DNA of 44,361 bases, taken from positions 1 to 44,361 of the forward strand of contig JABWBA010000023.1 of the NCBI GenBank assembly GCA_013360745.1, written 5' to 3'. The notes under the pieces are model-generated. The model did not search any database, had not been told where the DNA came from, and saw only the letters and a program-made list of their open reading frames with translations. Shown here one piece after another: positions 7,065 to 15,968 of this stretch (position 1 is its first letter; every line of letters starts with the position of its first letter). Origin of the DNA: Chthonomonadales bacterium. Its GTDB lineage: Bacteria; Armatimonadota; Chthonomonadetes; Chthonomonadales; CAJBBX01. The translations under genes were made by a program, and so were the position numbers.

Positions 7065-7535
7065 CTACTTTCCGATCTGGGCGACGGGTTCGATTCCACG
7101 CCGACGTTTGTGTCCGTGGACACATCCCTTTGTCACCCCGTAGGCGTCAGCGATGTCGGAGAGCGCCCAGCCTTGCCTTATGAGGTCAAGAACCTGCTCA
7201 AGGCGTCCGCCGGTTAGCTTTCGCGGTTTCGCACCTCGCCGAACGTTCTCCGCATGGGTGACTGGCTCTAGATGGGCCGGGTTGACGCAGGCTGGGTTTT
7301 CGCAGAGATGGTCGAGCTCCAGTCCGTCGGGGATCGGTCCAACATGCAACTCGTAGAGAACCTGGTGGGCGAAACGAATCTTGTCGTCCCACCGCATGCG
7401 TCCGTAGCCACGGGGATCGGTTGCTCGCTGCCATCGCCAGCATCCGTCAGGCTCGACCTCGTACCTAGTATCTAGAGCCTCTGGGCTCCGGTTGCTTCGG
7501 TTTCCCCAGCCGAGGGTAGAATCGTCGGTTGGCAT
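7065..7535 (-). CDS. HNH homing-type endonuclease with C-terminal HTH
   Basis: The catalytic domain reads G-C-W-R-W-Q...A-H-Q-V-L-Y-E-L...L-E-L-D-H-L-C-E-N-P-A-C-V-N-P-A-H-L-E-P-V-T-H, the standard HNH_3 pattern of phage homing endonucleases. It is followed by a resolvase-like helix-turn-helix (A-L-S-D-I-A-D-A-Y-G-V-T-K-G-C-V). GGAGG lies nine bases before ATG 7535. The gene separates holin from the XhlA-like gene in an otherwise compact lysis cassette, consistent with insertion of a selfish element. Confidence 0.85.
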   Translation of the reverse strand: MPTDDSTLGWGNRSNRSPEALDTRYEVEPDGCWRWQRATDPRGYGRMRWDDKIRFAHQVLYELHVGPIPDGLELDHLCENPACVNPAHLEPVTHAENVRRGAKPRKLTGGRLEQVLDLIRQGWALSDIADAYGVTKGCVHGHKRRRGIEPVAQIGK

Positions 7536-7557
7536 GGAGCGTTGCCTCCGTGTCCGT

Positions 7558-7586
7558 GGCCCCGGCTGTTCGTGCAGCGCGGGGCC
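7558..7586. terminator. GC-rich hairpin between holin and HNH gene
   Basis: GGCCCCG-GCTG pairs with CAGCGCGGGGCC (one bulge) around a six-base loop. On the plus strand it is followed by GTTTTC, so the U-tract is on the antisense side. On the minus strand it may still stop or attenuate the lysis message before the inserted HNH gene. Confidence 0.4.
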
Positions 7587-7626
7587 GTTTTCAGTTAGTG
7601 AGATTGTCCCACTATCTGCGGACACA

Positions 7627-7779
7627 CTACGCGTCATTGGGAACGATGTAGACGAGCAGAGCCGTGGCGAGGGCGATCACGGACTGCGAGATGTCCTCAG
7701 CGACCTCGACGCCTGCGGCACCCAGGACGGCGACGACGGCGCCGACGACGGCGACGATGGCCTTGTTGTACTTGCTCAT
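7627..7779 (-). CDS. holin (50 aa, two hydrophobic segments)
   Basis: Read from the reverse complement. The protein starts MSKYNKAIVAVVGAVVAV, has a second hydrophobic segment (S-V-I-A-L-A-T-A-L-L-V-Y-I-V-P) and ends V-P-N-D-A. Two short membrane spans, a short acidic hinge and a 'YxVPN' ending are common in actinophage holins. The ATG overlaps the endolysin TGA. The expected role is to permeabilise the membrane and release the adjacent amidase. Confidence 0.75.
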   Translation of the reverse strand: MSKYNKAIVAVVGAVVAVLGAAGVEVAEDISQSVIALATALLVYIVPNDA

Positions 7780-8555
7780 TGGGTCTTTCCCTTCGATGTG
7801 TAGCCCTTAAGGAAATCCCCAGGGCAGGCGGTGGACTGGCCCGGTGCCTGCCAATGCCCGATCAGGGGCTTGGAGGTCAGGCCGTACTTCTTGAGCAGCT
7901 TGCGGAGGGCGCGGCGCTGGACGACGCCGGCCCATGTATCCCCGGTGGTGCCGTGGACGCTGATCCCGACCCGGCCGGTGTTGTAGTTGAGCGTGTGAGC
8001 GCCGACATACTCCACGCCCCGCAGCCGGACGATGGTGCCATCGCGGGTGACGCCCACGTTGTAGCCGAGACACGACCATCCCTGCGCCTTGTGCGCGGCG
8101 TCATAGCGCCGCCATAGCTCAAAGGCTTCGGAGTCGTCATCATCGAGCGGGCCGGCGGTGTAGTGGCCGACTGAGCCGTAGATCGTGCCCTGCCGAACGA
8201 GCCCGCGCACCGCGCTTCGGTCGAAATGCAGATCGACAAACTTGGGGGAGGCGAGGTTGCGGAGCTTGCGGGCGATCTTCTTGAGTCGCCTCTGTGCCTT
8301 CTCTAGACGCGGGCGCAACTCGTGAATCCGCGCCTTCGCCTCCTTGCGAACGACGAGCAGCTTGTCGATTTCCTTCTTCAGCTCGTCCCGGCGAGCAGGG
8401 GTCGGGTCATCATCCAAGCGGTCGCGCTTGGCGGCGATTGTCTCGTCGGCCTTCTCTTTCTCGGCGACCAGCTCTGCGAGGTCAGCGTCGATTCCCTTGA
8501 CCCGCGCCTGAAGGATTCTCCGCTCTTTGCGTAGTTTCTCCGCGCGCTTACTCAT
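7776..8555 (-). CDS. endolysin: coiled coil plus N-acetylmuramoyl-L-alanine amidase
   Basis: Residues 1-100 are a long charged coiled coil. Residues 105-250 are an Amidase_2 (T7 lysozyme-like) domain. Zinc ligands are visible as H131 in V-G-H-Y-T-A-G-P, H234 in I-G-H-W-Q-A-P-G and C244 in T-A-C-P-G-D-F. A coiled coil in front of the enzyme is unusual; cell-wall-binding domains normally sit at the C-terminus. No signal peptide is seen, so release should depend on the holin. A TACTAT promoter element ends six bases before the ATG, suggesting a leaderless late message. Confidence 0.85.
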   Translation of the reverse strand: MSKRAEKLRKERRILQARVKGIDADLAELVAEKEKADETIAAKRDRLDDDPTPARRDELKKEIDKLLVVRKEAKARIHELRPRLEKAQRRLKKIARKLRNLASPKFVDLHFDRSAVRGLVRQGTIYGSVGHYTAGPLDDDDSEAFELWRRYDAAHKAQGWSCLGYNVGVTRDGTIVRLRGVEYVGAHTLNYNTGRVGISVHGTTGDTWAGVVQRRALRKLLKKYGLTSKPLIGHWQAPGQSTACPGDFLKGYTSKGKTQ

Positions 8556-8557
8556 AG

Positions 8558-8589
8558 CGGATAGTATTGAGTAGCCATCGGACGGTCAG
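8558..8589 (-). promoter_or_regulatory. promoter of the endolysin-holin unit, leaderless type
   Basis: On the minus strand CTGACC (8589-8584), a 17-base spacer and TACTAT (8566-8561) are followed by CCGCT and the ATG. The shared string TACTATCCGCT also precedes the gene at 31231, and a variant precedes the gene at 30997. The -35 part overlaps the stop codon of the upstream virion gene. Confidence 0.55.
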
Positions 8590-10829
8590 CGGCGGGGGCG
8601 GAAGGCTTCGTAGATGGGATCGCCGCTCGGATCGTTGTTCAGCGATGAGCGGGCATAGGCAGCGGCGGCAGAGGTAATCGGGCTGATACCGCCTACTGCT
8701 GCGGCCCCGCGTCGTGCCTTATCTACGGCGTCCATAGCGGCCGTGAGCGCGGGAGCGCCGCCAGATGAGGGAACCCCGCCCGATGACGTGCCCGTGGTGC
8801 CCGTTGTCGGCGGGGCGGGAGGTTGCACGGCAAGGTTCGTTCCCTTGATTGGAATGGGCGCTGGAACGGCTACGTTCTTGCCAGCGTTCTTAGCGACCCA
8901 TTGGTTCAGCGCCGCCATCTGCTCCGGGGTGCCTGCGATATCGAGTGCCCCACCGATTACGTTGCCCTCTGCGCCCGTCTGCCGGCGCAGGCGCTTCAAC
9001 CCCTCGGGCATCGGGTTTTCGTGGTAGTGGTAGCCCTGCGGGTCGTGAGAGGCGTCGATGGTGTCGAAGGCGGGATTCTCGCCGGTCCCCTCGGCCATCA
9101 TCCCTAGCTCCTGCGCTTTCTTGTAGACGGTGAGGATCGTGAACGGATCATCGCTCGATACGTGGACGTGCCCGCCGTGATTGCCGATTGGCCCAATCTC
9201 AACGAGCTTCCCCGACCCGTCGCTGTCGAGCGAAATGCCCTTGTCATAGAACATTTCCTCCACCTTGAGAGGACGCTTCTGCTTCCCGCCCTTCGACGCC
9301 TTGACAAGCTTCCCGCCCGCGAGTAGTGCCTTCGTCGCGGGCTTACCCAGGACGTTGTTGGCCCGCTGGATCAGCTTCTTGGGAATGTCCTTGCCGGGGT
9401 CCGCGCTGACCTCGTTGTAGTTGCGGCTGATGTTCTCAAGGTAGTTGGGATCGGTCGCCCACCCGCTGCCGGCGATAGCCGCGATCTGCTGCTGGTCGCC
9501 CTTGCCGGCCGCACCCAAGATCGCCTGAATCCCCTCCGACGCGCCGTACACCTTGCCACGCAGGAAGTCGGCCGTCACCTTCGCCGCTGACTTCGGATCG
9601 CGGAAGGCCGGATCGCCCATGATGCTCTGATCGAAGCCGGAGTCGAAGGCTCCGATGTTGAGCCAGTTGTTGTCTCCGGGGTTGAGGTTGCCGCCCTCCT
9701 GCCTTACCCATGCCGCGACGACGCGGGGCGATAGGCCGGTCTGCTTCGCAAGCTCGGCGGCGAAGGTAGCCTGATCGGGGCTGCTCAACCCTGAAACCTC
9801 AGGAGTCGCCCGCTTAGTGGCACGGACTAGCTTCTTAGCCACCTTGCGCGGCTTGGGACCAGGCTCGGCTCCGAGAGCCTTGACAAGTGCGCTTGCGCCT
9901 TCGGCGACGTTAGCCGTGGCTTGAGCCCGCGCCGCGTCGACCTTCGCCATCTGCCGCTCCCCACGCTTTGAGAGCTGCGTTCCCTGCGTGTTGAGAGCCT
10001 TACCCCGTGACTCGGCTGCGGCTTGCGGCACGGTGCTTCCGTCAAACTGCGCTGGGTTCTCCCGCCGTGCCTCTCGCACGTCCTGAAGGTCGGCGAAGTC
10101 AACGTTGTGGGCTTCGTTGAGGGCTGCGCTTGCTGCATCCCTCGCTGCCCGTGCGACGCGGGACGATGGGCGGTCCTCGGGCTTGCGGTACTTGAAGCGG
10201 CCGACGCCTATTACTTGCGTGTCGCCCTCAGCGACCTCAACCTTTCGGGCCGCGTCGTCCAGGGCCGTGTATCCCGATGCGGTCTTTCTGATCTGCTCGG
10301 GGTCGTTACCCGTCACCTTCGCCAGTCTGCGGATCGCTTTATCTGGATCGGTGTGGAATCCGGCTTCGGAGAGGTAGCGGGCGGCTTGCTTGATCGACTT
10401 CGCTCCGTCCTCGGAGCCGTCGCCAAGATTGGTGTAGCCCCTGCCCTTGCCCTTGCGTCCGTAGTCGGTGACGCTTGCGGCGGCGAGTAGGACGGAGGGG
10501 TTGACCTCGTACTTGAGTCCATTGCTGATTGCGGGAGCTGCGAGGGCGCGGGTTGCCGGATCGGAGATTGTCCCCATGAGCGGCTTCAGGTTGACGGTCG
10601 TGGTCGAGCCGCTGCTTCGGGGACTGTAAGTTGGAACCGGAGTCGGAGCAGCCGGTGGGGTGGGGCCACCACCGGGGGGCGCGGAAACCGCACTTGTGTA
10701 ACCCGATACAGCCGCCGTCGCAGCGTTACCCATCGAGGTCGCTTGATTGACCGTGTTTAGAACGCTGCGGCGCTCGGCGCGGTTACGTTCGCGCTCATGC
10801 TTGTCGGCAAGTGCTGACCCTCCGGGCAT
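8586..10829 (-). CDS. large virion protein with two peptidoglycan-hydrolase-like domains
   Basis: A 747-residue protein. An N-terminal proline/glycine-rich stretch leads to a lysozyme-like helical region (around 75-190). In the middle is a muramidase/transglycosylase-like domain (F-A-A-E-L-A-K-Q-T-G-L-S, Q-E-G-G-N-L, N-N-W-L-N-I-G, A-A-K-V-T-A-D-F-L). A later domain resembles M15-type metallopeptidases: N-H-G-G-H-V-H-V, S-H-D-P-Q-G-Y-H-Y-H and G-G-A-L-D-I. It sits among internal or tail virion proteins next to lysis, so it is probably injected or tail-borne and opens the cell wall at entry. The enzymatic assignments are by motif only. Confidence 0.65.
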   Translation of the reverse strand: MPGGSALADKHERERNRAERRSVLNTVNQATSMGNAATAAVSGYTSAVSAPPGGGPTPPAAPTPVPTYSPRSSGSTTTVNLKPLMGTISDPATRALAAPAISNGLKYEVNPSVLLAAASVTDYGRKGKGRGYTNLGDGSEDGAKSIKQAARYLSEAGFHTDPDKAIRRLAKVTGNDPEQIRKTASGYTALDDAARKVEVAEGDTQVIGVGRFKYRKPEDRPSSRVARAARDAASAALNEAHNVDFADLQDVREARRENPAQFDGSTVPQAAAESRGKALNTQGTQLSKRGERQMAKVDAARAQATANVAEGASALVKALGAEPGPKPRKVAKKLVRATKRATPEVSGLSSPDQATFAAELAKQTGLSPRVVAAWVRQEGGNLNPGDNNWLNIGAFDSGFDQSIMGDPAFRDPKSAAKVTADFLRGKVYGASEGIQAILGAAGKGDQQQIAAIAGSGWATDPNYLENISRNYNEVSADPGKDIPKKLIQRANNVLGKPATKALLAGGKLVKASKGGKQKRPLKVEEMFYDKGISLDSDGSGKLVEIGPIGNHGGHVHVSSDDPFTILTVYKKAQELGMMAEGTGENPAFDTIDASHDPQGYHYHENPMPEGLKRLRRQTGAEGNVIGGALDIAGTPEQMAALNQWVAKNAGKNVAVPAPIPIKGTNLAVQPPAPPTTGTTGTSSGGVPSSGGAPALTAAMDAVDKARRGAAAVGGISPITSAAAAYARSSLNNDPSGDPIYEAFRPRR

Positions 10830-10832
10830 TTT

Positions 10833-11108
10833 CTAGTACCCCGAAACCGAACCGCGCCCTGAGTCGCCGCGCTTGCGGAACGTCTTACGCTGCGCGGCCG
10901 TGAACCTGCGTCGCCGCCAGATGCCGCTCGCGGTCTTGTGCCAGTCGCCCTTGCCCTTACCGATCTTCTTCGCCGGGGGCTTGCTCTTGCGGTAGCCGTT
11001 CAGCTTGCCGAACTTGACGTTGACAGGTCCGCTCTTGGACCGCCCCGAAAGGCCGCTAGCCGCCTCGGTGTAAAGCGAGGTAGGCGTGTTCTTGTTCTTG
11101 TTAGCCAT
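10833..11108 (-). CDS. small basic virion-region protein (91 aa)
   Basis: Lysine- and arginine-rich (K-I-G-K-G-K-G-D-W, W-R-R-R-R-F) without a recognised domain. It lies between two very large virion proteins with gaps of only three to four bases. It could be a DNA-associated internal virion protein; this is inference from charge and position. Confidence 0.6.
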   Translation of the reverse strand: MANKNKNTPTSLYTEAASGLSGRSKSGPVNVKFGKLNGYRKSKPPAKKIGKGKGDWHKTASGIWRRRRFTAAQRKTFRKRGDSGRGSVSGY

Positions 11109-11111
11109 TAC

Positions 11112-14100
11112 TTACTGACCTCCATACCACGGCGGTAGGGAGGTTCCGCCGCTGGAACTGCTGCTACTGGATGATCCCCCATACCACGGCGGAAGCGTTG
11201 CTCCGCTACTGCTGGAACTTGAACTGTCCGAACTGGACGAGTCGCTGCTGCTACCGCTTTTCGGGACGCTGATCTGCTGACTGTTCGCAAGGCTGCGAAG
11301 GTAATCAACGAGTCCCGCGTCGTACTGAGCCTGCGGGGTAAAGGGAACGTTCTTCAATACGTTGTCAATGAAGCTCTTGTCGTCGTCGGCATATTGCGCC
11401 TTACCGACGAAGGGAACCGTGATTCCCATGAGCTGAAGTCCCGCGACCACAAATCGCTCTTCCTCTGGCAGCGGCGTACCATCGTCGGACTCAAGCGTCC
11501 CGCCGAACGGGTCTTTGCCCCTGAGAGCATTGAGGACGCCGCCTGCCTGTGGCAGCACGGAGCCGGCGACGTTGCCGCCAATATCGCCGAAGTAGCCGAA
11601 TGACGAGAGGGTGCTGACGGGCATGATCCCGCCACCAGGGAGCGGAATGTCCCCACGGTTGCGGGCGGGCAGGGGCTCGTCGGCGAAGATGGAAAGCCCC
11701 AACGCCTTCCGCTCATCCTCGGTCATCTGAGCGATGTTGGTGAGGATCGCCGTCTTGATTGGATGCTGTACCGGGAGGGTGTAGAGGACATACTTCGTGG
11801 CGGCGCGGGTCCACATTCCGAACGGGGCATAGCCGCTGAGGATGGTGCGGGCCATTGGGCTGTTGCCCGTCCATTGGCCGGTGGTCTGCTCAACTCGCTT
11901 CGCAAGTTGGATCGACTTCGCGGGGTCGATGTAGCCCCGCGCGAGGTCGTCAACAATGTCGTCGGTGATGCGAAGTCCCTTGTTCCACTCGCGCAACGCC
12001 TTACCGACAAGTGCCTTCTGCACGGGGTTCTCGATCAGCTTCTCGTTGGCCTTGAACACGGCTTGCGTGTAGCCCTTCCACGCTCCCCGCAGCTTCCGCC
12101 CAAGCGGGGTTTCGCCGACCTTCACACCGAGCTTGACAAGACGGTTGCTCTTGGAGAAATCGGTGGCGTCACGACGAATGAGCTGATCGGCGACGTTCGT
12201 AAGGTGTGTGCCGTGGCCGATCAGGTGTTCCGCCCGCGCAGCCGCGTAGGGGTCAATCTCGTCGGCGCGGGCTCGTACACGATTGACAAGGCGACGGTTG
12301 AGAATCCCGCCGCCGAGAGCCGGGGGAATCTGGCCGCTGAGGATGGCGCGAATGTTTATGTCGATGAAGTTGCCGGCGAGCCACTTGGGGGAGGTCGTGA
12401 GGACGGTCTGCTTGAACGTCTGATTGCCGACCTGCATCCCCTTCAGGAACTTGTTGGGCGGCTCAAAGTGTTCGCGGAGCCGGATCGCCGCAGTCTCGGG
12501 GACGATGGCGAACGGGCCGGGACCGTCAAGGTTCTCTGCCTCCCGCCAGATGCCGGCCATATCCTCGGTGTTGCGAGACAAGTCCTTAGCCTGAAGGTCC
12601 GCAGCCTTGTCAGCCTCAGCCTTCTTGCTCAGGAACGGGTTTCGCCGCAGGGCGACTAGACGCTGACCAGGGGGAACCTCGATGCCGTACTTCTCAGGGT
12701 TGGCGATTGCGTCGCGGGCCATCGCTCCGTCCTTGAGCGGAACCGCCGACCGAATCTCAAACTCCCTTATGTAGCCGTCATACGCCTTCGTAGCGTCGAT
12801 GACGCCCCGCGTCCTGACCCGGTGCGTGAGCAGGGCTTCGTAGCTTGGATCGAACGCGCCCTCATCGACCGCCTTGCCGGTGAGCTTCTTCTTCGGCAGG
12901 CTTGGCCGCTCATTCTGCGGGACGTAACGAGCCGACTTATCCGACTGGTGCGGACGCAGGGAACTGAAAGCGACGTTATCGGGGTCGATGCCCATGCGGA
13001 CCAGTTGGTCGCGGGCTGCTTCGGCGCTGAGGGCGCGGCCTTCCCGGTCGACAAGCTGCTTCGTGACCTTCGGCTTCTTGCCGACCTTCTCTCCGCGAGC
13101 CTTCGCCTCCTTCCATGCCTTACGTGCCGCAACCTGCTCAACGGGCTTGCCCATCTTCGCGTCAAGGTGGACGCGGGCTGCTGCGATCCATCGAGCCTTT
13201 GTAGCCTGCGCGGGGTCGAGCAGGCCGAGCTTGACTAGCTCGGGGTCTAGCTCCCGGTTGATTGCCTGTGCGTTTGCGCGGGCTGATGCGAAGATCGTTT
13301 CGGGGTCGCCCTTCTTCGCCAGCTCGTCAATGAGAGCGCGGTTGTAGCGGTTCATTTCGACCTTCGACTCAAGGACCGCCCGCTTGCTCTGCTTCGTCTT
13401 GGGATCGGCGATCTGCTTCAGCATCCGCTCATGGCTCTTATCGAGCCGCGCCGCGTAGCTCCGCAAGTCCTCGGCGAAGGTGCGCGTGTTTCGGAGGATG
13501 CCGATTACCGCGTAGCGAGCGCCGGCCGCATTGAGGTTGCCCTTCGATAGCTTCGCCGGGGGTGTCAACCGCCGCTCGGAGCCGGTGTCGAGCTTCGTAC
13601 CCCGTGGCGCGGCCCCAACCGTGTCGTTGCTCTCAGCGGTGCGATCAGCGCGGCGCAATCCCTCGTTACCGCCTGCGAGTCGGTCAACCCTCTCCTTCAG
13701 CGCCCGCTCAATCTCCCGTTCCGTGGCGATGGGATTGCCGTCCTCATCCTTAGCGCGCCTGCGGTCCCGCGCCTTCTGGAACACCTGACGGGTCAAGTCC
13801 TTGCTGTACGGGTCGCGGTAAATCGGTGCCTGATCGCCGCCGACCGACAAGGGCTTGCGTTCGGTTCCGCCTACCTTACCTGCGGTGAGGGCGCGGGTTC
13901 CTGCGCCGGCTGCACGTCCGGCTACCGCTGCGCCACCTGAGACTTCCAACAGGGAGAAGATCGGATGCTCGCGGAGCTGCGTCTTGATCTGATCGAGATC
14001 GCCCTTGATTACCCCGCCTGCGACGCTGTTGTCCATGAGCATCTTGATCTGCTCGTCAATCAGCGTGTCGTCGCCATCGACCGCCCACTCCTTGAGCCCC

Positions 14101-15203
14101 TTGCCGAGCAGATAGACGGAGGGGACTGCGGCGACGGGCAGCTCAAGAATGTCGCGGGCCGCTGCGCCGACGATCCCGAAGTTGTCGAGCGTGTCGCCCA
14201 ACTCATGTACGGCATCCGTGAACACGGTCTGCCCGCCAGTCGCGGCGTTCTTGAGCGCGTCGAAGATCGGGGAGGGGTCGCCCTCCTTGATAGCGGCGGG
14301 AGTGGCGGCTGCGGCAGTCGCGGCTCCGTAGGCTCCAGTCGTCTTGATCGGCTTGCGGACGGGAGCGGTAGCGATCTTTCCGCCCACCTTTCCCGTCTTG
14401 AGTGCGATAGCGCCGCCCTTAGTGTTAGCGACGGTCCTTGCGGCGCGGGCCGGCGCGGTTGACTTTGCAGCCTTCGTGACCTTCCCGATGCGAGAGCCCT
14501 GCTTCGCGGTGCCCTCGGCGACGCGGGTTGATGCGCCGGCAGCCTTGCCCTTGCTCCCGCCCTTGACTACCGCCTCAGCGCCCTCTTCAACGGCCCGCGC
14601 AGCCTTGCCCGCCTTCGCCGCGTCAAACGCGCCCTTGACTGCCTTCCCCGCGATCCCGCCCACGGGAAGCAGGGTCAACCCAAGATCGACGGCCTCTCCG
14701 ACCGTATCGACCTGAAGCTCCTTGAGCGCCTTCTGTCCCTTTGCCTGCGCGGGCTCACCGGGAGCCTTGTAGCCGGACAACTCGGCGAGCTGGTCGAACT
14801 TCTTGGGCGCGTACTTGCGCAGGAAGTTCGGGAGCGGCTTCTTGGGGCCGGGAGTGGACGACGCCTCGCTGAAGGCGCGGCTGACGATCTTCGGGGCGAT
14901 GCTCGCCCGCTCCGACTCAGAAAGCCTCGGCCAAACGGTGCGAAGCTGCTGGATCGTCGGGAGGTTGGTCTTGGTCCCGGCTGCGTAGTTGGTGACGGCG
15001 CGGGTTGACTGCGACTCCGCTGCGGCTGCTGCGCGGTTAGCCGCGCGGAGCCCCGCCTGCGCCGACCGTCGTGCTGCGCGGATCGTGGCACGACGACTCT
15101 GACGGTTTAGATGCCGCCGATCCTTGCGCCTCTTCTTGGGCTTGTAGTTCTTCGCTCGTGAGGGACCGGGAAGATCGCCCCGTTTATAGCCAGGACCGGG
15201 CAA
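11112..15203 (-). CDS. giant internal virion protein (1363 aa)
   Basis: The longest gene in the window. It starts with TTG directly after the upstream stop (TAGTTG) behind GAGGACGAG. The N-terminal 50 residues are very basic. Alanine- and lysine-rich hydrophobic stretches, a helical middle and a membrane-like segment near the C-terminal third follow. The end is a serine-rich linker with two L-P-P-W-Y-G-G motifs. Size and neighbours resemble the ejected inner proteins of T7- and P22-like phages that build a channel through the envelope. No enzymatic motif is recognised. Confidence 0.65.
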   Translation of the reverse strand: MPGPGYKRGDLPGPSRAKNYKPKKRRKDRRHLNRQSRRATIRAARRSAQAGLRAANRAAAAAESQSTRAVTNYAAGTKTNLPTIQQLRTVWPRLSESERASIAPKIVSRAFSEASSTPGPKKPLPNFLRKYAPKKFDQLAELSGYKAPGEPAQAKGQKALKELQVDTVGEAVDLGLTLLPVGGIAGKAVKGAFDAAKAGKAARAVEEGAEAVVKGGSKGKAAGASTRVAEGTAKQGSRIGKVTKAAKSTAPARAARTVANTKGGAIALKTGKVGGKIATAPVRKPIKTTGAYGAATAAAATPAAIKEGDPSPIFDALKNAATGGQTVFTDAVHELGDTLDNFGIVGAAARDILELPVAAVPSVYLLGKGLKEWAVDGDDTLIDEQIKMLMDNSVAGGVIKGDLDQIKTQLREHPIFSLLEVSGGAAVAGRAAGAGTRALTAGKVGGTERKPLSVGGDQAPIYRDPYSKDLTRQVFQKARDRRRAKDEDGNPIATEREIERALKERVDRLAGGNEGLRRADRTAESNDTVGAAPRGTKLDTGSERRLTPPAKLSKGNLNAAGARYAVIGILRNTRTFAEDLRSYAARLDKSHERMLKQIADPKTKQSKRAVLESKVEMNRYNRALIDELAKKGDPETIFASARANAQAINRELDPELVKLGLLDPAQATKARWIAAARVHLDAKMGKPVEQVAARKAWKEAKARGEKVGKKPKVTKQLVDREGRALSAEAARDQLVRMGIDPDNVAFSSLRPHQSDKSARYVPQNERPSLPKKKLTGKAVDEGAFDPSYEALLTHRVRTRGVIDATKAYDGYIREFEIRSAVPLKDGAMARDAIANPEKYGIEVPPGQRLVALRRNPFLSKKAEADKAADLQAKDLSRNTEDMAGIWREAENLDGPGPFAIVPETAAIRLREHFEPPNKFLKGMQVGNQTFKQTVLTTSPKWLAGNFIDINIRAILSGQIPPALGGGILNRRLVNRVRARADEIDPYAAARAEHLIGHGTHLTNVADQLIRRDATDFSKSNRLVKLGVKVGETPLGRKLRGAWKGYTQAVFKANEKLIENPVQKALVGKALREWNKGLRITDDIVDDLARGYIDPAKSIQLAKRVEQTTGQWTGNSPMARTILSGYAPFGMWTRAATKYVLYTLPVQHPIKTAILTNIAQMTEDERKALGLSIFADEPLPARNRGDIPLPGGGIMPVSTLSSFGYFGDIGGNVAGSVLPQAGGVLNALRGKDPFGGTLESDDGTPLPEEERFVVAGLQLMGITVPFVGKAQYADDDKSFIDNVLKNVPFTPQAQYDAGLVDYLRSLANSQQISVPKSGSSSDSSSSDSSSSSSSGATLPPWYGGSSSSSSSSGGTSLPPWYGGQ

Positions 15204-15959
15204 CTACTCGTCCTCATCGTCGGGCAGGTACTCGGCGGCGTGGGCAAGCGCATCGGAAGCGGCTACCGCCGCAAGTCCCGCCCTGTCAGCGGCATCGTTC
15301 TTGCCACGGGTGAAGGTGCTGACCGCCTTCTTAGCGGCGGGACGGCTAATGTCCTGCGAGGTCGTGAGATAGTCGATGAGGTTGCGGCGCAGGCTGGCAT
15401 CGGAGCGGAGGGTTGCCCGCTCGATCTTGAGCGCGGTCGCACCGGGGCCGCGAGTCTTTGCGACCGACTGACGAATCTCGGCGAGCGCCTTCTGAATCTC
15501 GCGGTCGTACTTGGTCCGCTTCTCGATGGCCTCTTGCCGCTTTTCCCGCTGCCTTTTGATCGACTCCTGAAGGATCGACGCCTTTTCCTCTGCGGTGGCG
15601 GCTGCGAGTGCGGCGCGGTCTGCCTCAATGTCGGAGAGCGCGGAGCGGAGGTCTTGTCTGAGCCCTGCCTTCTCGTACTTCACCATGCCCTGAGCGTCGT
15701 CGGCGCGGCCCGCAAGCTCGGACTGAATCTGCTGCAGGGCGAGTCCGTGAATGTTGCCGGGGATGGACGACGCGGCCTCATCGAGCAGGGAGAGGGTTGC
15801 CTTCTTCGCGCCGCGTGACGCGCCTAGCTCGGTTCGGTAGGTGCGGCGAGCAGAGCGTTCGGCGCGGTTGAGCGCGGTGCGCTCCGCAGCGGTGCTTTGC
15901 CTCGCCTGACGACCGGCTCGCTTCCTCAGTTGATTTCGGGTTGGGGGCTTCTTAGCCAT
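15204..15959 (-). CDS. coiled-coil internal virion protein (251 aa)
   Basis: The basic N-terminus (K-K-P-P-T-R-N-Q-L-R-K-R-A-G-R) is followed by long charged helices (E-S-I-K-R-Q-R-E-K-R-Q-E-A-I-E-K-R) and an acidic C-terminus P-D-D-E-D-E. It lies immediately before the giant virion gene. Likely an internal head or ejection protein; no homologous family is recognised from sequence alone. Confidence 0.6.
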   Translation of the reverse strand: MAKKPPTRNQLRKRAGRQARQSTAAERTALNRAERSARRTYRTELGASRGAKKATLSLLDEAASSIPGNIHGLALQQIQSELAGRADDAQGMVKYEKAGLRQDLRSALSDIEADRAALAAATAEEKASILQESIKRQREKRQEAIEKRTKYDREIQKALAEIRQSVAKTRGPGATALKIERATLRSDASLRRNLIDYLTTSQDISRPAAKKAVSTFTRGKNDAADRAGLAAVAASDALAHAAEYLPDDEDE

Positions 15960-15968
15960 CGTCTTTCC

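Noticed and set aside
7065-7637. Possible CRISPR-like or methylase role for the HNH protein
   Set aside because: No CRISPR repeats or Cas genes are present in the window; the Cas4-like nuclease is a common phage recombination protein and the HNH gene is a homing type.
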